A stretch of DNA of 64,000 bases from Serratia marcescens (GCF_001902635.1 NZ_MJAO01000001.1:1-64000); one strand, 5' to 3'. Counted from the stretch's first letter, positions 18,551 through 29,424 are shown. Translations and numbers: made by a program. Notes: generated by a model from the sequence alone, not told the origin.

Positions 18551-18570
18551 TGAGTGTGCTCCTGAGTAAT
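18551..18570 (-). promoter_or_regulatory. Probable SgrS pairing site in the ptsG leader
   Basis: The mRNA segment ACTCAGGAGCAC around the ribosome site (18568-18557) matches the E. coli ptsG stretch that pairs with the small RNA SgrS under glucose-phosphate stress. An SgrS gene is not in this window. Confidence 0.5.
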
Positions 18571-18658
18571 AATGCTTTGCTACTTCTTGTCGCGATAATT
18601 CGCGCTGCAAGGGGGGGAGAAAAACCCCTGCAATTCAGGGTGTCTGAGCACCCCTTGA

Positions 18659-18683
18659 ATTTATTACGCAGAGTAAAATAAAT
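18659..18683 (-). promoter_or_regulatory. Mlc operator upstream of ptsG
   Basis: Read on the minus strand, TTATTTTACTCTGCGTAATA is nearly the same as the Mlc site at the E. coli ptsG P1 promoter. Mlc represses ptsG until glucose uptake sequesters it at the membrane. Confidence 0.75.
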
Positions 18684-18696
18684 AGCCTGCACAATG

Positions 18697-18712
18697 TTTG
18701 ATGACAATCACG
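18697..18712 (-). promoter_or_regulatory. CRP site upstream of ptsG
   Basis: Minus-strand CGTGATTGTCATCAAA fits the CRP core TGTGA-N6-TCACA with two changes. It sits directly upstream of the Mlc site, as in E. coli ptsG. The rest of the 343-base region up to ycfH shows nothing else I can name. Confidence 0.6.
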
Positions 18713-18890
18713 TTTCGATGATCGAGCCGCGGTAACTTTGCATAAACCGGCGTTTTTTGGCCAAAACAGGCCGAAAATCGCGCACCAATCGCCCTGAAAC
18801 GGGTGGGAACCTTACCCGCTTCAGTGATTAATTACGAGCTTAAAAAAAATCATGCCGACAATGACCTACAGCTATAGCCTAGGTCAAAGA

Positions 18891-19667
18891 TCACAGATCG
18901 ATGTGAAATAAGCGTGAAAAGTTGGCGGTGGTGGCTTCGGCCAGTTGTTCCAGGCTGACGCCCTTCAATACCGCCATATATTCAGCCACATCGCGCACAT
19001 AGGCGGGTTGGTTTTCTTTGCCGCGATGCGGTACCGGCGCCAGATAAGGCGAGTCGGTTTCCACCAGAATGCGGTCCAGCGGCACGTAGCGCGCCACCTC
19101 GCGCAGCTGTTCGGCATTGCGGAAGGTTACGATGCCGGAGAAGGAGATGTAGAAGCCCAGATCCAGCAAAGCTTCGGCCGTGGCCAGATCTTCGGTGAAG
19201 CAGTGCAGCACGCCGCCGCAGTCTTGCGCGTTCTCTTCACGCAGGATCGCCAGCGTGTCTGCGCGCGCGTCGCGGGTGTGGACGATCACCGGCTTGTTCA
19301 GATCCCGGCCGATGCGGATATGCTCGCGGAAAGAGTCCTGCTGCAGCTCCAGGTTGTCTTTCTGATAGAAGTAATCGAGCCCGGTCTCCCCCAGCGCAAC
19401 CACCTGTTCCGCCGCCGCCAGGTGACGCAGCTCGGCGTAATCATAGCCCTCTTCCAGATTGAGCGGATGCACCCCGCAAGAGAAGGCCACGTCTTTGCGC
19501 TCGCCGATCAGCTCGGTCATGGAACGGTAACCCGGCAGCGTGGTAGCGACCGCCAGCACATAGCCGACGTCGCGCGCTTTGGCCTTGGCCAGTGCATCGT
19601 CCACATTCTGGTGCAGCGTTTGATAATCCAGGCCGTCAAGGTGGCAATGAGAATCGACTAACAACAT
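18891..19667 (-). CDS. ycfH: TatD-family metal-dependent hydrolase YcfH
   Basis: This 258-residue amidohydrolase-fold protein has the metal-binding SHCHLDGLD motif at the N-terminus, GVHPL, ALGETGLDYFY, PVIVHTRDARADT, HCFTED and LVETDSPYLAP, the full TatD set. ATG 19667 gives the E. coli-like start LLVDSHCHL. Family members are DNases or D-aminoacyl-tRNA-deacylase-like enzymes; YcfH activity is not defined. It follows holB by 19 bases. Confidence 0.92.
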   Translation of the reverse strand: MLLVDSHCHLDGLDYQTLHQNVDDALAKAKARDVGYVLAVATTLPGYRSMTELIGERKDVAFSCGVHPLNLEEGYDYAELRHLAAAEQVVALGETGLDYFYQKDNLELQQDSFREHIRIGRDLNKPVIVHTRDARADTLAILREENAQDCGGVLHCFTEDLATAEALLDLGFYISFSGIVTFRNAEQLREVARYVPLDRILVETDSPYLAPVPHRGKENQPAYVRDVAEYMAVLKGVSLEQLAEATTANFSRLFHIDL

Positions 19668-19686
19668 AATTTTTAACTCTTTTACT

Positions 19687-20694
19687 TTACAGCGAATGAG
19701 GTTGGGAATAGCCGGCGGCGCCAAGCATCTGTTCCCAGCGAAGTAACTGTTCGGTCAGCAGCAGCTCGCGATTGACGCCCACCACGCTGAGCAGCTGATG
19801 GCGGCAATTCAGCCACTGCTGCACGATCTGCTGCAACGAGGCGCTGCTCAACAGGCTGGCCAGCTGATGCACCAACGGCTGCTGATCCTGATTCAACACA
19901 TAGTGATGCGCGCCCTGCTGCCACTTCATCGCATCCACCAGCAGCGCGCACAGCCAGCGCAAGCGTTCAGAGACATCTTCGTGGTTTAGCACCGGCAACA
20001 GCGACAACATGTCGCGTTGCGGCAGCGCGGCACCCAACGCGGCACACAGGGCGCTGCGCTGCTGCCACTGCTGCGGCTGCAACAACTGTTCGGCAGCCAA
20101 CGGCGCACCGTCGTGCAGGCGCAGCGCCGTGAGGCGATCCGTCTGCGATCCGGCCGCCTGTCGGCCCAGCCACTGCAAGCTGAGCTGCTCATCCGGGCTG
20201 GCCAAATGCCAGTACAGGCAGCGGCTGCGCAGCGTCGCCATCAGCCGCGACGGTTCACGGCAGCCCAGCAGAAAATAGGTTTTCTCCGGTGGCTCTTCCA
20301 ACGTTTTAAGCAGCGCGTTGGCCGCCGCCTCGGTCAGCTGTTCCGCCTGCGGCAGCCAAATCACTTTGGCACCGCCCTGCTGGGCGTGGGCGTACAGCGT
20401 TTCAATCACCTGGCGGATCGGCTCGATCCCCAGGCTGCTCTTACCCTTTTCCGGTGCCAGCACGTGATAATCCGGATGGTTGCCCGCCAGCATCAGCCGG
20501 CAGCTGTGGCACTCGCCGCAGCTTTTTTCGCCGTTGCGCTGCTGGCAGATCAACCAGCGGCTCAGGCCGTAGGCCAACGCATCGTCACCGTTGCCCGCCG
20601 CCGCGTGCAGCAGCAGCGCATGATGGCCTCGGCCGTCGGCGTACTGCCCAATCAGCTGACGATAAGGGCCGTTCAGCCACGGGTACCAGTTCAT
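19687..20694 (-). CDS. holB: DNA polymerase III delta' subunit HolB
   Basis: This clamp-loader subunit (335 residues) has the AAA+ fold and the four-cysteine zinc module CGECHSC with a preceding CQQRNGEKS stretch (residues about 50-65). The sensor-type segment NALLKTLEEPPEKTYFLLG is present. A perfect Walker A is lacking (HAAAGNGDDAL), as expected for delta'. Its ATG overlaps the tmk stop (TAATG), so translation is coupled. Confidence 0.95.
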   Translation of the reverse strand: MNWYPWLNGPYRQLIGQYADGRGHHALLLHAAAGNGDDALAYGLSRWLICQQRNGEKSCGECHSCRLMLAGNHPDYHVLAPEKGKSSLGIEPIRQVIETLYAHAQQGGAKVIWLPQAEQLTEAAANALLKTLEEPPEKTYFLLGCREPSRLMATLRSRCLYWHLASPDEQLSLQWLGRQAAGSQTDRLTALRLHDGAPLAAEQLLQPQQWQQRSALCAALGAALPQRDMLSLLPVLNHEDVSERLRWLCALLVDAMKWQQGAHHYVLNQDQQPLVHQLASLLSSASLQQIVQQWLNCRHQLLSVVGVNRELLLTEQLLRWEQMLGAAGYSQPHSL

Positions 20695-21332
20695 TATGCG
20701 CCTTCCTGCTGCCGCAACCAGTGGCTGACGCAGTCGCGGATCGCCGCAGTCACCTGCTCCAGCGGCTGGGCGGCGTCGACGGTGACGATGGTTTTATCCT
20801 GCGCCGCCAGCTCGAGATAGCGAGCGCGGGTGCGTTCGAAGAACGGCAGCGCTTCCTGTTCGATGCGATCCAACTGACCGCGCGCCTGTGCGCGTTGCAG
20901 GCCAACCAGCGGCGGCAGATCGAGATAGACCGTCAGGTCCGGGCGAAAATCCCCCAGCACGGTATCGCGCAGCGAACTCATCAGCTGCGAGTCCACGCCG
21001 CGGCCGCCGCCCTGGTAAGCCTGTGAAGAGAGATCGTGACGGTCACCCACCACCCAGGCACCGCGCGCCAGGGCCGGTTTGATCACGGTTTCCACCAGCT
21101 GCACGCGCGCGGCGTACAGCATCAACACCTCGGCCTTGATGGTCGGCAATTCGCCGTCGATGCCGCGCTTGAACAGATCGCGCAGCTTCTCCGCCAGCGG
21201 CGTACCGCCCGGTTCGCGGGTGAAGACGATGTCGCTGACGCCATGTTCGCGCAGCACATTGACCACCGTGTCGCGCGCGGTGGTTTTGCCCGCGCCTTCC
21301 AGCCCTTCGATAACAACGAATTTACTTTTCAT
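20694..21332 (-). CDS. tmk: Thymidylate kinase Tmk
   Basis: This 212-residue kinase makes dTDP from dTMP. It has the P-loop [13 protein letters not shown], the DR motif in [19 protein letters not shown] and the LID region near [20 protein letters not shown]. The ATG lies inside the 3' end of mltG (11-base overlap) and the stop overlaps holB. Confidence 0.96.
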   Translation of the reverse strand: MKSKFVVIEGLEGAGKTTARDTVVNVLREHGVSDIVFTREPGGTPLAEKLRDLFKRGIDGELPTIKAEVLMLYAARVQLVETVIKPALARGAWVVGDRHDLSSQAYQGGGRGVDSQLMSSLRDTVLGDFRPDLTVYLDLPPLVGLQRAQARGQLDRIEQEALPFFERTRARYLELAAQDKTIVTVDAAQPLEQVTAAIRDCVSHWLRQQEGA

Positions 21333-22347
21333 TCTTTTCCTTTAACGCCTGACGGTACGCGCGCACCGCCTGGTTATGGCTCGCCAGATTGGTGGTGAAG
21401 GTATGGCCACCCTTGCCGTCGGCGACAAAATAGAGATAAGGCGTTTTGGCCGGATTAGCGGCCGCTTGCAACGAGGCCTCACCCGGCATGGCGATCGGCG
21501 TTGGCGGCAGGCCGGCGATCACATAGGTGTTGTAAGGCGTCGGCGTCTCCAGATCCTTGCGCGTGATGTTGCCATTATAACTTTCACCCATGCCGTAGAT
21601 CACCGTCGGATCGGTCTGCAGGCGCATGCCGATACGCAAGCGGTTGACGAACACCGAGGCCACCTTGCTGCGCTCTTCCGGCACCGCAGTCTCTTTTTCG
21701 ACGATCGAGGCCATAGTCAGCAGATCTTCCGGCGTTTTGTACGGCAGGCTGGTGTCGCGGCCGGCCCAGGCGGCCTGCAGCGCTTTGTTCATACGCGCGT
21801 GTGCGCGTTTGAGCAACGCGATGTCGCTCATGCCGGCAGTATACTGATAGGTATCCGGGTAAAGCAGCCCTTCCGGGGTTTCTCCCGCAGGAATGCCGAG
21901 CGCTGCGGCGATCTCCGCTTCGCTCTTGCCTACCAGGGTGTGTTTCAGGTATTTGGACTGCTGCAGCACCTGCTGCCAGTCACGCAGGCGCGAACCTTCG
22001 ATAAAGCGCGCGTTGAACTGCGCCTCTTTGCCGCTGGCCAACAGTTTCAGCATCTGACGCACCGTCATCCCCGGCGTAAACCGATAAGTGCCGGCTTTAA
22101 ACTCCGCCAGCTCCGGCTCCAGCTTTAGCAGCCATTGGAACCAGCGGCCATTGCGCACCAGCTTATCGCGCACCAGCAACCCTTCCAACGCCACCCGGCC
22201 GGTGCCGGCAGGCAGTTTGAAGATGGTTTCTTGCTGGATAGCCAGCGGTGTATCGGCAAAGCGTTCGATCTTCTGGTAGCCCCAAAACAGCAGCGCCAAT
22301 ACCAGAACAACAATAACAGACAGGACCTTCAGCTTTCTTTTCTTCAT
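21322..22347 (-). CDS. mltG: Endolytic murein transglycosylase MltG
   Basis: This inner-membrane enzyme (341 residues) cleaves nascent glycan strands and probably sets their length. One N-terminal membrane helix ([18 protein letters not shown]) is followed by a LysM-like region and the YceG domain. The catalytic glutamate lies in [20 protein letters not shown] (about residue 218). The neighbouring motif [16 protein letters not shown] is fully kept. ATG 22347 follows a TTG three bases upstream that could also initiate. Confidence 0.95.
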   Translation of the reverse strand: MKKRKLKVLSVIVVLVLALLFWGYQKIERFADTPLAIQQETIFKLPAGTGRVALEGLLVRDKLVRNGRWFQWLLKLEPELAEFKAGTYRFTPGMTVRQMLKLLASGKEAQFNARFIEGSRLRDWQQVLQQSKYLKHTLVGKSEAEIAAALGIPAGETPEGLLYPDTYQYTAGMSDIALLKRAHARMNKALQAAWAGRDTSLPYKTPEDLLTMASIVEKETAVPEERSKVASVFVNRLRIGMRLQTDPTVIYGMGESYNGNITRKDLETPTPYNTYVIAGLPPTPIAMPGEASLQAAANPAKTPYLYFVADGKGGHTFTTNLASHNQAVRAYRQALKEKNEK

Positions 22348-22360
22348 CAATCAGCCATGG

Positions 22361-23158
22361 TTAACAGTGTGGACGCAAAAAATCATACAGCTGGCGCGAA
22401 TGATAACGCCATGATTGCGCTGCGTTTACCGGCAGCAGCGGCATCAGCGCGTTGCTCACCAGGACTTCGTCGGCATCGGCCAGCGTCTCCAGCGGTTCAC
22501 TGACGCAGTGCAGACGGTATACCGACCCCGCCAACAGTTCGATCACCCGCCGCCGCATCAGCCCGGCGACGCCCGCCTGGCTCAGATCCGGGGTAAACAC
22601 CGCTTTTCCCTTACGCCAGAACAAATTAGCCGCACAGCATTCCACCAGCATACCGGCAGTGTCAAGCACCAGCGCCTCGTCGGCGGCCGTCTGGTCAAGA
22701 TGCGCGCGGATCAGCACCTGCTCCAGGCGGTTCAAATGCTTCAAGCCTGCCAGCAACGGATTGCGCGCCAGCGCCACCGGGCTGAGCGCAAGCGTGATGC
22801 CTTGCTCGCGCCACTGCAAATAGTGCGTGGGGTAGCTGCTACGGGCCACGATGCGCGTCGGGTTTTCACACCCCAGCGGGCTGTAGCCCCGCCCGCCGCT
22901 GCCGCGCGTCAATATCGCTTTGACCACGCCGAGCGGAATTGATTCTGCCGCCAGCACGATCTCCCGCTCGAAAGCCGCCCAATCGGTGGCGGGCAGCATC
23001 AGCCGCTGCGCCGCTTGCTGCAACCGCTCCAGATGCCAGGGCAGCAGCTCGATTTTCCCGTCGATAACCCGGGCGGTAGTAAAGCAGCCATCGCCGAACT
23101 GCAGGCCGCGATCGCTCGGCGCCAGGGCATCGTGGCGTTGTCCGTTAATCCAGTACAT
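22361..23158 (-). CDS. pabC: Aminodeoxychorismate lyase PabC
   Basis: This fold-type IV PLP enzyme (265 residues) releases pyruvate from aminodeoxychorismate to give p-aminobenzoate for folate. The PLP lysine is in AGLKHLNRLEQVL (about residue 140), and GDGCFTTARVIDG and DEVLVSNALMPLLPV are typical. It lies between fabF and mltG as in E. coli. Confidence 0.93.
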   Translation of the reverse strand: MYWINGQRHDALAPSDRGLQFGDGCFTTARVIDGKIELLPWHLERLQQAAQRLMLPATDWAAFEREIVLAAESIPLGVVKAILTRGSGGRGYSPLGCENPTRIVARSSYPTHYLQWREQGITLALSPVALARNPLLAGLKHLNRLEQVLIRAHLDQTAADEALVLDTAGMLVECCAANLFWRKGKAVFTPDLSQAGVAGLMRRRVIELLAGSVYRLHCVSEPLETLADADEVLVSNALMPLLPVNAAQSWRYHSRQLYDFLRPHC

Positions 23159-23251
23159 GCTTCCTCCTGTTGCCGGGTTATTTCGTTATGCTCGCAGAAT
23201 AGCAGGCAGCGAGGCGATACGCAGCCCCGCTGGCGGCCAAACGCTGGGCGT

Positions 23252-23281
23252 AAAAAAGCCCGGTTAAAAAACCGGGCTTTT
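23252..23281 (-). terminator. fabF terminator
   Basis: Stem AAGCCCGGTT/AACCGGGCTT is flanked by A and T runs on both sides (23253-23281). It follows the fabF stop. It would attenuate reading into pabC, which probably has some transcription of its own. Confidence 0.85.
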
Positions 23282-23303
23282 CATCAGCTATCGACAGCGC
23301 GAG

Positions 23304-24545
23304 TTACACTCGGCGGAAGATCAGCGAGCCGTTGGTGCCGCCGAAGCCGAAGGAGTTACACAGGGTGTACTCCATATCGCTGACCTGGCGCGCTTCGTGA
23401 GGCACAAAGTCCAGATCGCAACCTTCATCCGGATTATCCAGGTTGATGGTTGGCGGTACCGCCTGATCGCGCAGCGCCAGTACGGTGAAGATAGACTCGA
23501 TCGCGCCCGCCGCACCCAACAGGTGGCCGGTCATCGATTTGGTCGAGCTGACCATCACACGCTGCGCTTCTGCGCCGAAGACGGACTTCACCGCCTGCGC
23601 TTCGGCCTGGTCACCGGCCGGCGTGGAAGTGCCGTGCGCATTGATGTAACCGATTTGTGACGGGGTCACGCCTGCGTCAAGCAAGGCATTTTCCATCGCC
23701 AGCGCAGCGCCTGCGCCGTTTTCCGGTGGCGACGTCATGTGATAAGCATCGCTGCTCATCCCAAAGCCAACCACTTCGGCGTAGATTTTCGCGCCGCGTT
23801 TTTTCGCGTGCTCGTACTCTTCCAGCACCATCATGCCGGCGCCGTCGCCCAGCACAAAGCCGTCGCGGTCTTTATCCCACGGACGGCTCGCCGCCTGCGG
23901 GTTGTCGTTGCGGGTGGACAGGGCGCGCGCTGCGCCGAAGCCGCCGACGCCCAATGGGGTGCTGGCTTTCTCTGCCCCACCGGCCAACATCACGTCGGCA
24001 TCATTGTAAGCAATGATACGCGCGGCATGGCCGATGTTGTGTACACCTGAAGTACAGGCGGTGGCGATGGAAATGCTTGGGCCACGCATGCCGTACATGA
24101 TTGTCAGGTGGCCTGCAATCATGTTCACGATGGTGGATGGCACGAAGAACGGACTGATTTTCCGTGGGCCACCGTTAACCAGTGAACTGTGGTTTTCTTC
24201 GATCAAACCCAGGCCGCCGATGCCGGAACCGATCGCGGCGCCAATGCGGCTGGCGTTAGCCTCGTTGATGTCCAGACCTGCATCCTGCATGGCTTGCATG
24301 CCGGCAGCGATACCGTACTGGATAAAGGCGTCCATCTTGCGCGCATCTTTGCGCGAGATGAAATCCTCGGAATTAAAGTTCTTTACCAGGCCAGCAAACT
24401 TGGTCGCATAGGCAGTGGTATCGAAATGGTCGATCAGGCTGATGCCACTCTGACCGGCAAGAAGAGCGTTCCACGTGGACTCTACCGTATTGCCGACAGG
24501 AGACAACATGCCCAGTCCGGTCACAACTACTCGACGCTTAGACAC
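23304..24545 (-). CDS. fabF: 3-oxoacyl-ACP synthase II FabF
   Basis: This elongating ketoacyl-ACP synthase (413 residues, the same as E. coli) controls temperature-dependent cis-vaccenate formation. The catalytic triad is visible: cysteine in [13 protein letters not shown] (about 164), histidine in [11 protein letters not shown] (about 304) and histidine in [12 protein letters not shown] (about 341). It lies 82 bases after acpP in the same direction. Confidence 0.97.
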   Translation of the reverse strand: MSKRRVVVTGLGMLSPVGNTVESTWNALLAGQSGISLIDHFDTTAYATKFAGLVKNFNSEDFISRKDARKMDAFIQYGIAAGMQAMQDAGLDINEANASRIGAAIGSGIGGLGLIEENHSSLVNGGPRKISPFFVPSTIVNMIAGHLTIMYGMRGPSISIATACTSGVHNIGHAARIIAYNDADVMLAGGAEKASTPLGVGGFGAARALSTRNDNPQAASRPWDKDRDGFVLGDGAGMMVLEEYEHAKKRGAKIYAEVVGFGMSSDAYHMTSPPENGAGAALAMENALLDAGVTPSQIGYINAHGTSTPAGDQAEAQAVKSVFGAEAQRVMVSSTKSMTGHLLGAAGAIESIFTVLALRDQAVPPTINLDNPDEGCDLDFVPHEARQVSDMEYTLCNSFGFGGTNGSLIFRRV

Positions 24546-24627
24546 GTTTGTCCTCCAGGGAGGGAAAAATATGACACTAGGGATAGAAAAAACTTAGGCG
24601 GTCGAGCGACCGCCTAGATATGTTCTC

Positions 24628-24864
24628 TTACTGCTGGCTAGCGTTGATGAAATCAATAGCTGCCTGAACAGTAGTGATCTTCTCAGCTTCTTCGTCTGGA
24701 ATCTCAGTGTCGAATTCTTCTTCCAGTGCCATTACCAGCTCAACGGTGTCAAGAGAATCAGCGCCCAGATCTTCAACGAAAGAAGCGTTGTTCAAAACTT
24801 CTTCCTGTTTAACACCCAGTTGCTCAACAATGATTTTCTTAACGCGTTCTTCGATAGTGCTCAT
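24628..24864 (-). CDS. acpP: Acyl carrier protein AcpP
   Basis: The mature-length ACP of 78 residues starts [18 protein letters not shown]. The phosphopantetheine serine is in [16 protein letters not shown] (Ser37). The upstream in-frame extension to 25002 is leader, not protein. It carries acyl chains for the fab enzymes here and for PlsX and LpxL. Confidence 0.98.
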   Translation of the reverse strand: MSTIEERVKKIIVEQLGVKQEEVLNNASFVEDLGADSLDTVELVMALEEEFDTEIPDEEAEKITTVQAAIDFINASQQ

Positions 24865-25018
24865 ACTCTTAAATTTCCTATCAAAACTCGCTTTCGCGAT
24901 GGTTTTCGTAGTGTATAAAATGCTGAAAAAGATGCAACTAAATCCCGGCTGGTCAAACCACGATTTTACGCTATTTTGCGGTTTTTGCCTCAAATAACGC
25001 AAATGGTTTTCGCATTTT

Positions 25019-25753
25019 TTAAATCATGTACATGCCGCCATTGACATGTAACGTTTCACCGGTGATATAGCCGGCCTCATCAGAGGCCAAAAATGCAACA
25101 GCGCTGGCGATTTCTTTAGCATCGCCCAGCCGGTTGGCTGGAACTGATGACAAAATGCCTGCGCGTTGATCATCTGTCAACGCCCGTGTCATGTCCGTCT
25201 CAATAAAGCCAGGTGCCACGACGTTGACCGTAATGCCACGTGAAGCGACTTCACGTGCCAAAGATTTGCTAAAACCAATCAGACCGGCTTTAGCCGCCGC
25301 GTAGTTCGCCTGCCCTGCGTTCCCCATGGTACCGACAACGGAACCGATGGTGATGATACGGCCAAAACGCTTTTTCATCATAGCGCGCATTACCGCTTTT
25401 GACAGGCGGAATACGGAAGTCAGGTTGGTGTCGAGGATATCCTCCCACTCATCATCCTTCATACGCATCAGCAGGTTATCACGCGTAATGCCGGCATTAT
25501 TCACTAAAATGTCGATTTCGCCAAATTCGGCGCGAATCGATGCCAGTACGCTGTCGATAGATTGCGCATCGACAACGTTCAACATAAACCCTTTGCCGCT
25601 TGCGCCCAGGTAGCCACTGATCGCTTCAGCGCCGCTCTCGCTGGTCGCGGTGCCGATCACTTTAGCGCCACGTGCCACAAACGTTTCTGCAATAGCTCGG
25701 CCAATACCGCGGCTCGCGCCGGTGACCAGAACGATTTTACCTTCGAAGCTCAT
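25019..25753 (-). CDS. fabG: 3-oxoacyl-ACP reductase FabG
   Basis: This NADPH-dependent SDR (244 residues, E. coli 244) reduces ketoacyl-ACP. The motifs are [37 protein letters not shown] and the YxxxK pair in [12 protein letters not shown]. The second of two adjacent ATG codons (25753) has the better spacing from AGAGG and gives the E. coli-type start. Confidence 0.97.
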   Translation of the reverse strand: MSFEGKIVLVTGASRGIGRAIAETFVARGAKVIGTATSESGAEAISGYLGASGKGFMLNVVDAQSIDSVLASIRAEFGEIDILVNNAGITRDNLLMRMKDDEWEDILDTNLTSVFRLSKAVMRAMMKKRFGRIITIGSVVGTMGNAGQANYAAAKAGLIGFSKSLAREVASRGITVNVVAPGFIETDMTRALTDDQRAGILSSVPANRLGDAKEIASAVAFLASDEAGYITGETLHVNGGMYMI

Positions 25754-25764
25754 CATTTTCCTCT

Positions 25765-26694
25765 TTATTGTTCAAGCGCCGCCGACAGGCTGGCGGTGTC
25801 ATTCACCGCCGCAGCCGTCAGGGTGTCAACAATACGTTTAGTCAGGCCGGTCAGCACTTTGCCCGGCCCCACTTCCAGCAGCGACGTCACTCCCTGTGCT
25901 GCGATAAATTCTACGCTCTCGGTCCAACGCACCGGGCTGTACAGCTGGCGCACCAGCGCGCTGCGGATCGCTTCCGGATCGTTTTCGGTACGCACGTCTA
26001 CGTTGTTCACCACCGGCACCTGCGGCGCGTTAAAGGCGATATCCTGCAGCGCTACGGCCAGCTTGTCGGCGGCCGGCTTCATCAGCGCACAGTGCGAAGG
26101 CACGCTCACCGGCAGCGGCAGCGCACGCTTGGCGCCGGCGGCTTTACAGGCAGCGCCCGCGCGTTCAACCGCTTCTTTATTGCCGGCGATAACCACCTGG
26201 CCCGGCGAGTTGAAGTTGACCGGAGAAACCACCTGCCCCTGCGCGGACTCTTCACACGCCTTGGCGATCGCGTCGTTGTCCAGGCCGATGATGGCGGACA
26301 TCGCGCCGGTACCTTCAGGCACCGCTTCCTGCATCAGCTTGCCGCGCAGCTCGACCAGACGGATCGCCGCCTTGAAGTCCAGCACGCCGGCGCAGACCAG
26401 CGCCGAGTATTCACCCAGGCTGTGGCCCGCCATCAGCGCAGGCGCTTTACCGCCCTGCTGCTGCCAAACGCGGAAAATCGCCACCGAGGCGGCCAGCAGA
26501 GCCGGTTGGGTCTGCCAGGTCTTGTTCAGCTCTTCCGCCGGGCCTTGCTGAACCAGCTGCCACAGGTCGTAACCCAGGGCGGAGGATGCCTCGCCGAAGG
26601 TTTCTTCGACGATTGGGTACTGAGCGGCCAATTCGGCCAGCATGCCAACGGTCTGCGACCCCTGGCCCGGGAAAACAAAAGCAAATTGCGTCAT
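25765..26694 (-). CDS. fabD: Malonyl-CoA:ACP transacylase FabD
   Basis: This 309-residue enzyme loads malonate onto ACP. It has the nucleophilic serine in AGHSLGEYSALV (about 92), the histidine in VPSHCALM (about 201) and the N-terminal FVFPGQGSQTVGML. It lies between fabH and fabG with short gaps (18 and 11 bases). Confidence 0.97.
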   Translation of the reverse strand: MTQFAFVFPGQGSQTVGMLAELAAQYPIVEETFGEASSALGYDLWQLVQQGPAEELNKTWQTQPALLAASVAIFRVWQQQGGKAPALMAGHSLGEYSALVCAGVLDFKAAIRLVELRGKLMQEAVPEGTGAMSAIIGLDNDAIAKACEESAQGQVVSPVNFNSPGQVVIAGNKEAVERAGAACKAAGAKRALPLPVSVPSHCALMKPAADKLAVALQDIAFNAPQVPVVNNVDVRTENDPEAIRSALVRQLYSPVRWTESVEFIAAQGVTSLLEVGPGKVLTGLTKRIVDTLTAAAVNDTASLSAALEQ

Positions 26695-26712
26695 TTTTTC
26701 TTCCTGTTCAAA

Positions 26713-27666
26713 TCAGAAACGAACCAGCGCCGAGCCCCAGGTAAAGCCGCCGCCGAAGGCTTCCAGCAGCACCAGTTGGCCACGCTGAATTCGCCCGTCG
26801 CGCACTGCTTCGTCCAGTGCGGAAGGCACCGAGGCGGCGGAGGTGTTGCCGTGACGATCGAGCGTCACCACCACTTTGTCCATCCCCATGCCCAATTTTT
26901 TCGCCGTTGCGCTGATGATGCGCAGGTTGGCCTGGTGCGGCACCAGCCAATCCAGCTCGCTGCGGTCCATGTTGTTGGCCTGCAGCGTCTCGTCGACGAT
27001 GCGAGCCAGCTCGGTGACCGCAACCTTGAAGACTTCGTTGCCCGCCATGGTGACATAGGCCGGCTTGTCTTGATTCTGACGATCCTTGTACGGCAGCGTC
27101 AGCAGGTTGCCGTAGCTGCCGTCGGCATGCAGATGGGTGGACAGGATGCCCGGCTCTTCAGAAGCCCCCAGCACCACGGCTCCAGCACCATCGCCAAACA
27201 GGATGATGGTGCCGCGATCTTCAGGATCCAGCGTGCGCGACAACAGGTCTGCGCCGATCACCAACGCATGTTTGACCGCACCGTTTTTCACGTACTGATC
27301 GGCAACGCTGAGCGCGTAGGTAAAGCCGGCGCAGGCTGCAGCCAGATCGAACGCCGCACAATCCTTGATCCCCAGCATGTTTTGCACCAGGCACGCCGCG
27401 CTCGGGAACGCGTGCGTATTCGTGGTGGTCGCCACCACGATCAGCCCGATGTCTTCTTTAGCCACACCTGCCATTTCCAGCGCTTTCTCAGCGGCCTGGA
27501 AGCTCATCGTCGCGACGGTTTCATCCGCAGCGGCGATGCGACGTTCGCGAATACCGGTACGCGTGACGATCCACTCGTCAGAGGTATCCACCATTTTTTC
27601 CAAATCAGCATTGGTGCGCACTTGTACGGGCAAATAACTCCCCGTACCGAGAATCTTTGTATACAT
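26713..27666 (-). CDS. fabH: 3-oxoacyl-ACP synthase III FabH
   Basis: This 317-residue initiating synthase condenses acetyl-CoA with malonyl-ACP. The Cys-His-Asn triad is intact: [14 protein letters not shown] (about 112), [11 protein letters not shown] (about 244) and [12 protein letters not shown] (about 274). It starts six bases after plsX. Confidence 0.97.
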   Translation of the reverse strand: MYTKILGTGSYLPVQVRTNADLEKMVDTSDEWIVTRTGIRERRIAAADETVATMSFQAAEKALEMAGVAKEDIGLIVVATTTNTHAFPSAACLVQNMLGIKDCAAFDLAAACAGFTYALSVADQYVKNGAVKHALVIGADLLSRTLDPEDRGTIILFGDGAGAVVLGASEEPGILSTHLHADGSYGNLLTLPYKDRQNQDKPAYVTMAGNEVFKVAVTELARIVDETLQANNMDRSELDWLVPHQANLRIISATAKKLGMGMDKVVVTLDRHGNTSAASVPSALDEAVRDGRIQRGQLVLLEAFGGGFTWGSALVRF

Positions 27667-27672
27667 GTACGA

Positions 27673-28707
27673 TCAGTCACTCTTAGGTAATACAGCCTCA
27701 AGGCGCGCAGCAATCCTTTCCGGGACTTGCCGCTGCACCGCCTGCACAGCCTGTTCGATTGCGACTGCAAACGCGTGAGGGTTCGCAGCGCCGTGGCTCT
27801 TGACTACGGTGCTGCGCAATCCTAACAGACATGCGCCATTATACTGGTCGGGGTTCAGGTGGCCGAACCGCTTAACCACCCGTTTTTGCAACCAACGGCC
27901 CAACAATTTCAGCCACCACGCTCGCTTGTTTCCGTCTCCGGACGATTTCAGCAGCGATAAGAACACCCTGACCACCCCTTCCATGGTTTTCAGGGTGACG
28001 TTGCCCACAAAGCCATCGCAGACCAACACGTCGGTCTTGCCGGTGAGCAGCTCGTTTCCTTCCAGGTAACCAATATAGTTGATTGCCGGCGTATTTTTTA
28101 ACACAGCGGCCGCTTCGCGGATATTATCCAGGCCTTTGGTCTCTTCTTCGCCAATATTCAGCAGCGCCACCCGCGGTTGCGCAATGCCGATCACCTCTTC
28201 CGCCATCACGGCGCCCATCACGGCAAACTGCACCAGCATGGTGCTGTCGCACTCGACGTTGGCGCCCAGATCCAGCACCACGGTTTTGCTGCGTTGCTGA
28301 TTCGGGATCACCGTCATCAACGCCGGGCGCTCGATGCCTTCCAGCGGCTTGATCAACAGCTTCGCCAACCCCATCAGCGCGCCGGTGTTGCCGGCGCTGA
28401 CGCAGCCCTGCGCCTTTCCGCTGCTGAGCTGTTCGAGCGCAATGCGCATCGACGAACCGCGGCTAGCGCGTATCGCTTGTGAAGGTTTGGCGTCGCCGGC
28501 GATCACAGACTCGGCGGGCACGACTTGCAGACGTTCCAGAAGAACCGGATCGGCGTGGGCAAGCAAAGGGGAGATGACGTCGGGATTGCCGACCAGCAGG
28601 AGATGAAGCTGTAAATTAGAGGCCAGTGCCTGCAACGAAGCAGGCACTGTGACGCAGGGACCGAAGTCCCCGCCCATTGCATCTAACGCCAGGGTTAGAC
28701 GAGTCAA
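27673..28707 (-). CDS. plsX: Phosphate acyltransferase PlsX
   Basis: This 344-residue enzyme makes acyl-phosphate from acyl-ACP for phospholipid synthesis. Conserved segments are [11 protein letters not shown] at the N-terminus, [21 protein letters not shown] and [15 protein letters not shown]. It follows rpmF by 11 bases and links ribosomal, lipid and fatty-acid genes in one unit. Confidence 0.96.
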   Translation of the reverse strand: MTRLTLALDAMGGDFGPCVTVPASLQALASNLQLHLLLVGNPDVISPLLAHADPVLLERLQVVPAESVIAGDAKPSQAIRASRGSSMRIALEQLSSGKAQGCVSAGNTGALMGLAKLLIKPLEGIERPALMTVIPNQQRSKTVVLDLGANVECDSTMLVQFAVMGAVMAEEVIGIAQPRVALLNIGEEETKGLDNIREAAAVLKNTPAINYIGYLEGNELLTGKTDVLVCDGFVGNVTLKTMEGVVRVFLSLLKSSGDGNKRAWWLKLLGRWLQKRVVKRFGHLNPDQYNGACLLGLRSTVVKSHGAANPHAFAVAIEQAVQAVQRQVPERIAARLEAVLPKSD

Positions 28708-28718
28708 GGTATCGCTAC

Positions 28719-28886
28719 TTAGCCGATAACCTTGCGACCGCGGTAGAAACCGTCGGCAGTGATGTGGTGACGACGGTGAGTTTCACCGGATACTTTGTCT
28801 ACAGACAGAGTAGTCGTGGTCAGAGCATCGTGAGAACGACGCATGCCACGCTTGGAACGGGTTGGTTTATTCTGTTGTACGGCCAT
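28719..28886 (-). CDS. rpmF: 50S ribosomal protein L32
   Basis: This 55-residue basic protein begins [20 protein letters not shown] and ends FYRGRKVIG, the full L32 sequence pattern. It lies in the gap between yceD and plsX. The cysteine pairs of zinc-binding L32 forms are absent, as in other enterobacteria. Confidence 0.97.
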   Translation of the reverse strand: MAVQQNKPTRSKRGMRRSHDALTTTTLSVDKVSGETHRRHHITADGFYRGRKVIG

Positions 28887-28902
28887 GGACCTTACTCCTC
28901 AA

Positions 28903-29424
28903 TTACTTACGCTTTAAACTGGCTAATACGGCAAACGGATTCGGTTTCTCCGCCTCAGGAGGCAGTTGGCCAAATACCATGTCCGCTTCGGACACTTCAC
29001 AGTGTTCAGATTCATGTACCGGAACGACAGGCAGTGAAAGAATAATTTCGTCTTCAATCATTGCCAACAGATCGACTTCGCCAAACTCGTCAACTTCGAT
29101 CGGCTCGTACGCTTCCGGTAATGCCTCAGCCTGCTCATCATTGACGACCGGGCTAAAACAATATGTTGTGTGAACATGGTGTTCGAACGGGACTCCACAG
29201 CGTTGGCACATCAGCGTTACCGTGACGTCCGCATGCCCTGTTATCACCGCGAGGCGTTGATTGTCGATATTAAACGACAACGACACCTCGACATCACTGT
29301 CCACACTGACCACGGAGTCGGCAACACGAGTAACCTGCTCAGGCGCATAGACACCAACATAGTCCAGGCGTTTCTGAGCGGTACGTACCGCATCAATGGT
29401 CAAGGGTAATTTTACCTTTTGCAT
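28903..29424 (-). CDS. yceD: YceD family protein (DUF177), 23S rRNA accumulation protein
   Basis: This 173-residue acidic protein has the DUF177 signature [16 protein letters not shown] and the C-terminal [20 protein letters not shown]-type ending. It is always linked to rpmF and is implicated in 23S rRNA accumulation. It is the first gene of the rpmF-plsX-fab unit. Confidence 0.94.
   Translation of the reverse strand: MQKVKLPLTIDAVRTAQKRLDYVGVYAPEQVTRVADSVVSVDSDVEVSLSFNIDNQRLAVITGHADVTVTLMCQRCGVPFEHHVHTTYCFSPVVNDEQAEALPEAYEPIEVDEFGEVDLLAMIEDEIILSLPVVPVHESEHCEVSEADMVFGQLPPEAEKPNPFAVLASLKRK

Noticed and set aside
25768-27690. 640-codon plus-strand ORF across fabD and fabH
   Set aside because: It spans two essential genes on the other strand. 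The openness reflects their codon bias and there is no ribosome site or domain.
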